This document shows positions 1 through 11,100 of a stretch of 64,000 bases of DNA, one piece after another. The position numbers and the translations under genes are program-made. The notes under the pieces were generated by a model. The model worked only from the letters and a program-made list of their open reading frames with translations, was not told where the DNA came from and ran no database searches. Numbering within the stretch: position 1 is the stretch's first letter; the number at the start of each line of letters is the position of its first letter. Source of the DNA: Alitta virens. Taxonomy: Eukaryota; Annelida; Polychaeta; Phyllodocida; Nereididae. The stretch lies in contig OW028575.1 of the NCBI GenBank assembly GCA_932294295.1, positions 41,388,753 through 41,452,752 on the forward strand. Reading direction: 5' to 3'.

Positions 1-940
1 ATGCTGAAATGACTGAGGTGCTGTTCCTCATGGTGGTGAAATGATAAACGTGGAAGTTATCCACAGGACTGTCTTTTGTTGTTGATTTCTTGATCCAGTC
101 AATGACCTCGCCACGGATTGGAACTTCTATGAAATTGTACAGCACTTTGGCGCCCTCTGTTGGATATAGAGCTAAATCCTCATACCTGATAAGCTGGTAG
201 TTCTTAAGGGCTGTTGGATTACTCGATTTGAGTTGATTAACGTATTCAAGATCACTTGCCAATTCTTCGCAGTATTCCTGTGCATCCGTTTCTTTGTAGC
301 GATTGTACTTGAGGGGAATTTGCTTTCTCGAGTTTATCAACCCTCTGGGGTCTCTGACAAGGTGAACCACCTTGACCCCATCAACTAGAAGGTCATACAA
401 ATACCTCAGAGATGTCACTCTGATCGTTTTTACAGCTCTGTGCATGTGTCCTGTGCAGAGTTCCTCTAGAACTTCAATGTCCATGTTTATACAATGCTTT
501 TCTAATTCTGGGTTTTTGTAAAGATCATAGCAGAATATCCTGTACCTCCAGTAGTGGATTAAGTAGTCCTTCATTTTGTGGGGACTTCTCCAAGCCCTTT
601 GGAGTAGTGGCTCAAAGGAACAATTGAAAACTTGATTAAGGTACTTGACCGACTCCTTAGCCACAACTGTTGGGCCTTCAGTTTCAAGGAACTTCAAAGG
701 CTCGAAAACGTAGAAAATATTTGGATGCTGAGCGAACAGTTCACTGACAAACGAAGAACCAGATCGGTATCTTGTGTAAATCAAAACTCTTTGTTCCTTG
801 AATTCATGTCCTGGGTTGTTATCGACATGCAGCTTCTTGAACTGCACAGAAAACGTTTCATTCAACCAGAGTTCCAAGATTAAATACAAGGATGCCAAAA
901 ATGCCAGTAAAATCCAACATGAGCCATTTACTGATGTCAT
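1..940 (-). CDS. Carbohydrate (6-O type) sulfotransferase, 5' part, runs off window start
   Basis: An open frame of 313 codons runs from the ATG at 940 to the window edge without an intron. It would be a type II Golgi membrane enzyme that moves sulfate from PAPS to sugar hydroxyls. Visible: a short cytosolic N-terminus, a hydrophobic signal anchor at residues 8-26, an N-glycosylation sequon NET at 27-29, the 5'-phosphosulfate-binding loop TRYRSGSSF (56-64), and the 3'-phosphate site HLVRDPRGLINSR (193-205), followed by RYEDLALYP. This motif set is that of the CHST1/2/3/5/7 group. The exact acceptor sugar cannot be told. The start is chosen because it precedes the anchor and no in-frame Met lies just upstream. 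A TGTGCAG sequence 2 bases before the ATG could be a 5'UTR splice acceptor. The C-terminus is outside the window. Confidence 0.9.
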   Translation of the reverse strand, partial: MTSVNGSCWILLAFLASLYLILELWLNETFSVQFKKLHVDNNPGHEFKEQRVLIYTRYRSGSSFVSELFAQHPNIFYVFEPLKFLETEGPTVVAKESVKYLNQVFNCSFEPLLQRAWRSPHKMKDYLIHYWRYRIFCYDLYKNPELEKHCINMDIEVLEELCTGHMHRAVKTIRVTSLRYLYDLLVDGVKVVHLVRDPRGLINSRKQIPLKYNRYKETDAQEYCEELASDLEYVNQLKSSNPTALKNYQLIRYEDLALYPTEGAKVLYNFIEVPIRGEVIDWIKKSTTKDSPVDNFHVYHFTTMRNSTSVISA

Positions 941-2238
941 GACTGCACAAGTATTACACACACATGTATATAACAGGTAAATATCGATTGAATAATTCAT
1001 GAAATGGACATTAAACATGTTTATACTCCAGAAGAACATTTGCAAAAGCTGTTTCGTTTGATAAGCTCACTTACATTGATTCTCAAATTTTCTTCGATAT
1101 TCAACAGACAGCTGTCAGCTTGAAATGAAAATTGAAAGATATCTCCAAGTTGTAAAATATGAAATTGAATAGATGTATATAGTGGGCTTTGAATTGAAAA
1201 ACAAAAAACGTTGACTACAGCATGTTAAGTATAATTAATGTTGAACAATTATTAATGTGAGAGTAAATATGATATCAAAGGCTTCATTATTTTTGCACTA
1301 GGCCATAGTGGTGGTCCCTGCATTAAAAGATAATTTTAAATAGCTCGCAAAGATGAATGATAATATAGTAAACGGTTTCTTGTACCTATACGCATGATCA
1401 GTTTCATGACCTTCATCAAAAGTAGATTTTAGATCACGTGCACAAATACATTTTTTAAAAAGTGATAAATAACTAACGCTGTCTAAAAAAAAAAAAACTA
1501 AAACAGTTAAAACAAAATATTTGAATCCAAGACTCTGGAACAATAAGCAGTATATTCTTAAACTTTATATTTTGAATCATCTTGTTATAAACTTTTATAC
1601 ACGCGATGTAAATAACAATAAATAGGTATTGCATGTGTACACTATTTGTTGCTCTATATGTCAAGGTCTTCTAAGTTATTTTAATTTTAATATCTTACAT
1701 ACAAAAGAAAGCATATCTTCTCTTTTGGACAACAAAATTTAATCACCAAATGATTGTACATCCACTTTTAACATCACACAATGGAGAATATGCCAAGAAT
1801 GCAGATGTTTTTCTCAGATAGAGTACATGTTTGTTATCGTGGAATTCTATCGCTTATATTCTATTTTTAGTCAATTCTCACTAATATAAACAATTCGATC
1901 ACAAGGAATCATGATCATTGTGTAAAGTAATGCATTATCTGTTTTGGAGAGTGATAAGGTTCTAAAAATAGAAGAGGAGCCACTTAAGGAGCTATATTTG
2001 TCAGTCCATAGTACTAAGCACTTCCTTGTGTGGAACGCATGCCTTAACAGGCCTTAACAGGAACGCCGACCTTTAAAATGTCTTTCGTCCTCATTTGAAC
2101 CAGTTCCAGGGTTCAACAAAGAAAGCGGGAAAATAATTCACTACAGACAGATCAGTTTAAAGGCTGACTTATAATTATATAGGCAAATTGTGATCAGCTG
2201 TGTTACAGGTAAATCTCAGCATGTGGGAAAAAAAATAG

Positions 2239-2320
2239 ATATACCGTAAAGGATGGTATTATCGACAGGGCAGGTATTGTCGACCCTGCCCTGTTGATAA
2301 TACCATACATTACGGTATAT
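2239..2320. repeat. 82-bp foldback hairpin
   Basis: The left arm starts ATATACCGTAAAGGATGGTA and is mirrored by TACCATACATTACGGTATAT at the right end. The inner arms CAGGGCAGG and CCTGCCCTG leave a loop of about 10 bases. Likely a very small MITE or hairpin element. Family not recognised. Confidence 0.7.
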
Positions 2321-3359
2321 ATTTTTTAATTTATTTTTATTTTATTACCATTTCCCAGAAGCAGGCATACATATTCCACAATAATAAGATTTGTCCTTTA
2401 ATACCATAATCCAGGCTATAGACTATAAGAGTAATTGATTAATTTACTTTAGATGAGTAAACGAGCAAAACATGTACATACTTAGGTAACTGGGCCGTGA
2501 GGTGACGACACACAGTGTAATAAGAGCAATTAAACAAAAACTAATTAAGTGACAGTTGTAATCCAGTCTCCAAAGATACCTAATAAGGTTAATATCATGT
2601 CACAGCATGACCACTTATAGATTAAAATGACACACCATTTTTACCATGGTCAATGAGGTGCTGCTCAGGTGGAATGGAATCACTCCCAGCAACAATAAGT
2701 GAAATGGACTGAAGAAATAGTTCTGATTATTTTAATATTAATTAATTAAAATATATTCAAACAGCTACACAATTTCAGTTTTGCAAATATTAATTTACAA
2801 TAAAATAGATGTAAGCTAAATTAAAAAGAGTATATCATATCTGATTAAAAGAAGCAGCATGTATACATATCTCTTTAAATTAGCTTGACACAAAGATTCC
2901 ATTTTCAATGGTTCCTACAAACACTCTAGATTAACTAATGTCTGGATTACTATCTCTAGGCCACATTAATATGCCTATTTATAAAAATAGGACTATGACG
3001 TAATTTGGAAGTCCAACACTTGTGTGAGGCCGATTCGTGATGTTAAAGTCGGTGATGATGTGAAAAAGAATTTAACCAAAATAAACAGGGAAGAGACATT
3101 GGGTACACAACGTGTGGCGAACAGTTCAAATGAATTTTGAACAGATATTATCATTTCCAGTTTCATGAAGTATGATGACACAGCAGACCAGTGAATTCTT
3201 AGTGCACGACTGCCGTGACACCATGATCTAAGTCTCCCATATTAGTGTGAATATTAGGTGAGCTAACATCGATAAAATGGCCCAAAGATAAGAACCTGCA
3301 ATTCTGGTGTCACGTTAGTTTGAACCCTATGCAATAGAACTCAGAACTCAGAATTAATT

Positions 3360-3560
3360 TATTTACAGCAAAAAAAAAAATATATATATACAAAAACACA
3401 CATATATGTACAATAAATACAAAGTAAAAAATAAAAAGAGAAACATATTGTAAAACAATTTTTTTTTTTATCTGACAGCTTTATTAAACTATTGATATTA
3501 CTTCGCTGAGGGAGACCCCTTTAAGGCCAAAGGCCGCTATCAATATTAACACGTTTCCTT
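3360..3560. repeat. A/TA-rich tail, possible retroelement 3' end
   Basis: A run of A, then TATATATA, then a low-complexity A/T stretch is followed by a less AT-rich segment (GACAGCTTTATTAAAC, GGGAGACCCCTTTAAGGCC). Read on the minus strand it ends in TGTAAATAAA-like sequence. This resembles a non-LTR element 3' untranslated tail, but no coding part is attached, so the call is weak. Confidence 0.3.
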
Positions 3561-4448
3561 TTTGATTTTTTTTCATGATTTTAAATAAATAAATAGAAAT
3601 TGAAATCAGAATAAGAATGCACCCATATTAGAAATTTTTGAATGATGAAAAAATATATGAGTGATGAAATGAGCCATAAATGATAGACATCTGGTGCATG
3701 TTACCAAAGAGACACGTGACCAAAATGATTAATTTCCTCATTATGTAGGTCTGATCAGAGACTATAGGTATAGTCTCTGGTCGGATAAAATAGCCGGAGA
3801 CTTCTTTATAATTTTGAGGTACTGTTAACTTACTTTGATTAAGACTGTATCAGATTGATAATTTTATTGTGAAGAAAATAGGTTACATGAATTCAAGTAT
3901 ACGATATCTGCTCATATGATTTATTAATTCTCATACGATTTCTTCTCCATTTTCTGGCCCTGCCATATATGACTTCCTACCAGCTAATTTGTTTGCAACA
4001 TCATCGTATTTCTCTTATGTAATCCATCAAGAGGTACAGCAATGTGTCTGTGGCATATGTCAAACACACTGAATGTAATCTGCCGATTTACAAAAACATC
4101 ATCGGCAGGCAAATCCAAAGCCCTTCCCAACTCCCTGCAGTGTATGTAGCCTCTACTGTCTTAAGTATGGAGTAAACTACAATAATTTAATTTAATTTGA
4201 TAGACTTAAAAATAATTTATTTGACATGAATATGTTATGTTATGACAATAGTTATCGAAAGTATTTTACATGAATAATTGCATATCAAAGAGTCCCTGCT
4301 GATCCAAGAGGGCTGCCCTGAGCTTAAACATAAGAGCTCACACCAGTGCCATCACTGTGGTTGCCTATTGTCAAGTGGTGGAAAGAACCAGTAAAGGACC
4401 TTTCCAACTCTTCAATTAAGTGTCACTCTTCAATCAACTACGCCTTAT

Positions 4449-4492
4449 AACACCAGGCCACACCAGGCCACACCAGGCCACACCAGGCCACT
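4449..4492. repeat. 10-bp tandem repeat CACCAGGCCA, about 4 copies
   Basis: Four to five near-perfect direct copies of CACCAGGCCA. No gene overlaps it. Confidence 0.85.
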
Positions 4493-4996
4493 GTTGTTAT
4501 CTGCATTCCTCTTATTTTAGTTTCAAATCTGTCTCCTCCTTATTTTTTTAAGGTTTTTATCAGGACTTTTTTTTCACCGAAGTTACATGTTTTTTTTTTT
4601 GTTGTTTTTTTCTGGGGGAAAAGAGAAGAAGTCATGACATGGTTCTCCGTAATTTTTGGAAGGCTTGCATTACACAGAACTTTTCTGATATTTGGTTTGA
4701 ATCGCCGTTTTCTTTTTTAGAAAGATAGCCACTGATCAGATTTTTAAATTAGTGATGACCTTCAGTTTTGCATTTTTAAAATCTGCTTGTAATAAACATT
4801 CAATTTGACAAGTGATTGGCATTTCTTGGCCTGAATGCTAAAAATAGCTCACGCTTCCTATATTGTATAACAGATTCCTTTAGGTGATTTGATCAGTTGG
4901 ATCTGAATGAAACCGACCAATACAGACTCAGTTATCTTATCTATATGAATACCTGTGTGCTCATAAATATGTAACTAAATTACAACCCCATGCGCT

Positions 4997-5023
4997 GATT
5001 GGTCAGGAGAAATGCATAAAAAG
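4997..5023 (+). promoter_or_regulatory. Candidate core promoter of SLC13 A
   Basis: An inverted CCAAT box (GATTGG) at about 4997-5002 and a TATA-like CATAAAAAG at 5015-5023 lie about 85-105 bases before the first ATG of SLC13 A (5106). SLC13 B also has a TATA element before its first exon. The spacing fits a short 5' leader. Inferred from position only. Confidence 0.4.
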
Positions 5024-5105
5024 GCTCAAGGATTATTCATGCCACGCACAAGGAAGAAATCATCTTTTGTGACAACTTTTGTGGGGAGAAGAGAAAGGCA
5101 GAAAG

Positions 5106-8100
5106 ATGAATCCAAAAGTGAAGGCAGTTCTTCGTTTTCTCAGATATTACAGCACAGTCCTCATTATAGTTGTGCCAATATTTCTGCTTCTTCCTCTGCC
5201 ACTTCTTGTAGAAGGACAGGTAAAGCTCTTTTTATCATTTTAGCTGTTTTTTTTTTAATTTTTTCAAGCTTCATTTGAATTTTGTTAAATTAATTTAACG
5301 AATTCTTTTCGAATTTCAACTTTGGTAGTTAATGTATATTATATAACTAAAAACGGATGACATTTTTAGAAGATATTTGGGCTTGCACATATTTTGAATA
5401 AGTCTGGTTCCAAACGCAATCAACAAGTAAATGTGTCTGAGGAAGCGCCTTTCGGTAGAAACGACCAAACACCTGATGCATATATAAGAATTATCGACTG
5501 AATAGCAATGTTATACTTTTTAATTAATAATATTAAATAGTCCAGCGGCCGAAATCTGTATCATGCATATTTCTTTATCTGGTTCACGGGTCTTTGTATA
5601 AAGATAAAGAAGTTTTGACTGGTAGTAGACTTCCAAGTCGTGCAGGGCTCCCTAATTTGCATATTCAAAATGGCAGCCAAACCGCAAAGTGTTTTTCACA
5701 TTTCAACTTCCTTTTTGCCTCAAAATGTATTGCTGGGGAATAAAGAAAGGTCAAAGTGTCAATTTCTTGTAAAGGAAGAATATAGCAAGGTTAATTATAG
5801 GTACTGAGCTGCTATGCTAGTGTAATGAATTTTGTTAATTTTTTCTTCCGATCACAGTTTGAATCACTTTATCAGAGCTACAGTACAACATTTTGAAAAT
5901 GGCTCGTCAGTTAAGAGTTCCTCTGAGCTAGAACCTTTGATACCTGATGATAAGCGTATCTATTATCCAAATCTTTCCCTTTGAATCAAGAAATGTGAAA
6001 TCATATTAAAAAAGAAATATTGGCTTTGCAATTTTAAATAGGTTTAGCCAGATCATAGAATACGTGGAAAAAATCCATATATAATAGCTGATGGCCATAA
6101 TATCAAAAGGCTACCACACTCAACAGATGCCACGGTTGTATAGAATGATGTGTTCTTGTGGTTGTTTTATTTGTGACTGAATTTTAGAACCCATAGCAGT
6201 CACAGGGTCAGTCGCTATCATTTTGAAGATTTCTCTCGTACAATCCAAGAAATTGTTTAATATTCAGTTTCCATTAAGGGTAGGTGAAAACTGTGTGTCA
6301 ATAAAATAACAAGATTATTTGAGTAGTGTTGTCTAAGTTGATAAGGGAATTATAGTAAGCTTATATGAGTCGTATTTATAGAATAAGTTTCCAGTAACCG
6401 TATTGTAATATGTGTTGGTGTAAATTCGCGAAATTGCAACTGGTAAAGTTTGATGCTAATTTCGTGTAAGATTCAAATTGTACATGGCCAAATGTGCCAC
6501 GTGCGTTTTCCATGCATTTGGATAAATGCATGGAAAACGCATGGTTTTTGCCTCATTATAATTAGCTAAAAACCATGGGTTTTCCATGCGTTTATCCTTC
6601 TCATGGATGATAAACTGGTAAAGTGTGGGTTTGTGGAAGAGTTCCTCTGAGCTAGAACCTTTGATACCTGATGATAAGCGTATCTATTATCCAAATCTTT
6701 CCCTTTGAATCAAGAAATGTGAAATCATATTAAAAAAGAAATATTGGCTTTGCAATTTTAAATAGGTTTAGCCAGATCATAGAATACGTGGAAAAAATCC
6801 ATATATAATAGCTGATGGCCATAATATCAAAAGGCTACCACACTCAACAGATGCCACGGTTGTATAGAATGATGTGTTCTTGTGGTTGTTTTATTTGTGA
6901 CTGAATTTTAGAACCCATAGCAGTCACAGGGTCAGTCGCTATCATTTTGAAGATTTCTCTCGTACAATCCAAGAAATTGTTTAATATTCAGTTTCCATTA
7001 AGGGTAGGTGAAAACTGTGTGTCAATAAAATAACAAGATTATTTGAGTAGTGTTGTCTAAGTTGATAAGGGAATTATAGTAAGCTTATATGAGTCGTATT
7101 TATAGAATAAGTTTCCAGTAACCGTATTGTAATATGTGTTGGTGTAAATTCGCGAAATTGCAACTGGTAAAGTTTGATGCTAATTTCGTGTAAGATTCAA
7201 ATTGTACATGGCCAAATGTGCCACGTGCGTTTTCCATGCATTTGGATAAATGCATGGAAAACGCATGGTTTTTGCCTCATTATAATTAGCTAAAAACCAT
7301 GGGTTTTCCATGCGTTTATCCTTCTCATGGATGATAAACTGGTAAAGTGTGGGTTTGTGGAAGAGTTTCATGGTCAATCCAATGAAAACAAATTTTTTAC
7401 AGAAAATTGTTTTCAGAGGCTTTGACATTTTCTTGGTATTTTACAAAGCAAATCAAAATTCAATAAAATGAATAAATGATGGTTATTATGTCAATTCAAC
7501 TGATTTAGACATTTTGAGTTTTATTACGCACATTTGGATGTGTAACTCAATTCTCCAGCATAGTTTTGGCTGGAATAATTATAACTTTTATGAAATTATT
7601 TTGATGTCAAAAACTTTTTAACGAAGTGTCTTTTCACAGAGCACGACTGTTCTCATAGGATTATTGTCTATTCACACAGCCAAAAATTAGGCTGTGTGAA
7701 CAGTTTATGAGTTCCTATACACACACCGCCCGGAGGTGCCAACAGTCACAAAGGTTTATTGGCACAGCCAGACTGTGTGATTAACAGACTTTTGTCTAAA
7801 AAAAATTGTCTATCCACACAGCCCGACTGTGCGATTAACAGACTTTAGTCTATCCACACAGCTTGGCTGTGTCATTAAGAAAATTTTGTCTATCTGCACA
7901 GCCTGGCTGTGTGATTAAACACTTTTGCCTATCAACACAGCCCGGCTGTGTGATTAACAGACTTCAGTCTATTCACACAGCTTGGCAGTGTCATTAAGAA
8001 ATGTTTTCTATCGCACAGCTCATTTTGCCGATAGACAAAAGTTCCTGAATGACACAGCCAGGCTGTGCCGATAGACAAAAGTTCCTGAATGACACAGCCA

Positions 8101-11100
8101 GGCTGTGCCGATAGACAAAATTCCTATGCCCACATCTGGAAGGTGACACACAGCTGGGCTGTGTAAATAAACAAAATTCTCCTATACCCACATGCAGGAG
8201 GCGTCAATATCCTCTGTCCTTTTTTTTTTAATCCATTAAAATTAATGTAATTTTTCATTGCACACACTTGTCAATCTGCTACCACCTAGAAATAGGGTGT
8301 TTTGACATATTTTAACAATATTATATGGTTATAGGTACGAGAGACTTTGGTCAAATGGCCATATCGCCGCTGGATTAAAAACCAAATGATTGAAACATGA
8401 AAATGTAAGTTGGATTTTACAGTCTCTTTTCACCCTTGGAATATTTTTTGCAGGAGGCACTATGTGGCTACATGGTGTTGCTGATGGCCGTGTACTGGTG
8501 TACCGAGGTCATTCCTCTGGGCATCACTGCTCTCATCCCTGTGGTTGTTTGCCCTCTAATGAAAATTGTGCCTGCCAAGGAAATCACCCAAAGCTACTTG
8601 GAGGTAAAATAGAAAGACTAATATTACTTGCGATTTCTTGAAGTTGCGGGTAATCTTCTTGGAATCAAGGAATGGTGACTCACTTGTATATATTCTCTCT
8701 CATTACCCTCTTTCAGAACACAACCATGATCTTAGTGGGTGGCCTGGTCATTGCTATAGCTGTTGAGAACACAAACTTGCACAGAAGAATTGCAATCAAC
8801 GCCATTTTGAGGATTGGAGCCAGTCCCAGATGGTCAGTTTAGTAACTTCTCCAGATCTTTCACTAATTTCATTTCAATTTGCTCAACAGGCTTAATTTTC
8901 AGATTAAAAATATAAATATATTTCAGGTTGGTGTTGGGATTCATGCTGCCAACTTGGCTTCTCTCTATGTGGGTATCCAACACAGCTACAGTGGCCATGA
9001 TGATTCCAATTGTGGAGCAAGTACTTCTGAGCTTAGAGGCTTTGGAAGGAGATGGTGGCCTGGGTAAGTTCAGTTAGTTTGAGTGGTTTAGCTTGAACAA
9101 ATAGGAAAAATTAGGATGCACTTCTCATTCTTTGATAAACCAAAGTAACTGTTTATCAGCCTTACCCAGACAGCATTCAAAATCGGGACAGCATCGTTTT
9201 TATGTAGACCACCGTTGGTACAGCATCGTTTTGACGTTGCCAACGTCGCGCCAACACCGAAACGATTTGGAAGTGTCTCCTTTAAGACTAATCAAAGTTG
9301 TAGACTAAAGTGGACTCATTTGTATGATTGAAGTGTGAGTGAGGTTGTATAACATAATAGATCAATATGCTTTCAATGAAATGATGTTTATTGTCACATT
9401 CTGAATAAAATATTGCTTTTACAGAAAGAAAAATCCCAGATGATGAAATCATAGATTTGGAAAATATGAAGAGAGTCAGCAGCAACCCTAGTGTCATTTT
9501 CACCATTGAGAGGTATCTATATTACAATTATCAAATAAATTTCTTACAAAAGGATACATGAAAAGTGGTTTTCTTGGGAAGTCTGACTTAAACATTGTCT
9601 AAAAGATGATGCTGTGGTATACCTGGTGCGAGTGAGTCTTTCATTCTGTTGTTTCCCTTTTTTCAACACAGCTCAGATGACTTGATGAAAACCCTGGAGC
9701 CATCAAAATTCAAAGAGCAGAAGCTGGTGCTGAAGCCCTCATCCTCTTACACCTCGGACATGATGGAAGACACCCCTACACTAGACATGGAAACCATCAA
9801 TGAAAAAATACAGAAGAATAACAAACAGACAAGAACAGCTTTCTTGGGAAAGGCCCTGACCATCAGTGTGGCCTATGCTGCTAATGCAGGGGGCACTGCC
9901 ACACTGATTGGAACCACTGTCAACCCCATATTCAAGGGAATGGCTGACGAGTAAGTTTTATGCACAGCATTATCATGATAATTGTACATGGCCAAATGTG
10001 CCACGCATCTATCCAAACGCATGGAAAACGCACGTGGCACAATTGGCTATGTAGTTGTGCAATGAGTGTAAATAGGATAATTATAGTGAGTTATCCATAC
10101 TTTTGGAATGAAATAAAAGCAAACACGTTGCATTCTTTCCCTTCACAGCTTGTGGGTGAGAAAAGGCTGCAAGGAATCCCCAGTCAACTTTGCCAGTTGG
10201 ATGATCATGGGAGTTCCCATAGCAGTCATCAACCTCTTCATCATTTGGATCTGGCTGGAAATCTACTACGTTGGGTTTAGGTGAGTTTGGAAGAAACAAC
10301 AGAAAATCCAAACCTGAAGGTGGAGATTGAGAGCAAAGTGTGATTGAAGATTTTCGTCACTCCAATAAAAATCCTTCCTGGAAAACCAAGTTCCCTATAA
10401 CTTTTAAATTTAATGTATTGGAAGTACCGATTTTGGTATTAAGAAAAATCTAAATGTCTGGTGTTTCACAAAAACTGTAAAATGCAGTTTTACAAGTGGC
10501 TTATCTAACATGAGCTGCCTTTCTTCTTTAACAAACTGTGTATAACCCATTTTGGTTTGAAAAATCCACTGGTTTAACAACCAAATTTGATGCCAATTTT
10601 TTAAAGTGATACATTCTTTAGAAAAAAGGGATGGACCAAAAATGGCCAGGCACTTACTAAGAGTGTGATGTGCACTTTACATAATGATATGTAAGATAAA
10701 CGGAACAAAATATGGGAACTAAAACTGTTTGCAAAATGCGTGGCAATGAGACGCATGCAAAATGACCCTTGACCATTTTTGCTCCTGCTTTTGCAAAACA
10801 TTTTGCATTAGTTATCAGTACTTTATTTGATAAGAAGGCATACAGTTCATTTAGGAGAATGAACTAATCAATAAAGAAACTGACACCTATATTGTAATTG
10901 CAACATTGAATCCAGTATTACTTAACTAAAAATAAAAGGATTTAAAAAAGTAAATTTCTAGTGCCTACCATCGATGATAAAGTAGATAAGATAAATGTGA
11001 TAAATTGTGCCTGGTGCCACAATGACAAATGATTTGCCAATTTATCAATTATCTCGTGACTTCAGAAAATGTTTGTTCATTGTCCTTACTTACGAAAAAA

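Larger units (their letters stand above)
941..5105. other. Intergenic, no gene recognised
   Basis: This AT-rich spacer lies between the sulfotransferase 5' end and SLC13 A, which are divergently transcribed. It holds an 82-bp perfect-ended hairpin (2239-2320), an A-rich and TATATA-rich stretch near 3365-3470 that resembles a retroelement tail on the minus strand, and a 10-bp CACCAGGCCA tandem repeat (4449-4492). No conserved coding segment is seen in any frame. Promoters of both flanking genes should lie here. Confidence 0.6.
5913..7366 (+). repeat. 724-bp direct tandem duplication in SLC13 A intron 1
   Basis: 5913-6636 is repeated at 6637-7360 with an offset of 724. The stretches I compared are identical, and the second copy runs on a few bases to about 7366. 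Each copy contains one truncated CACGTG-type MITE, so the MITE was present before the duplication. Very recent, or an assembly artefact from haplotype overlap. Confidence 0.9.

Noticed and set aside
5012..5278. 88-codon plus-strand frame overlapping SLC13 A exon 1
   Set aside because: It runs in a different frame through exon 1 and its donor. The SLC13 frame is supported by the paralog.
7663..8190. CRISPR-like array of hairpin repeats
   Set aside because: The DNA is eukaryotic and intronic, spacers are not unique, units vary in length and the orientation flips.
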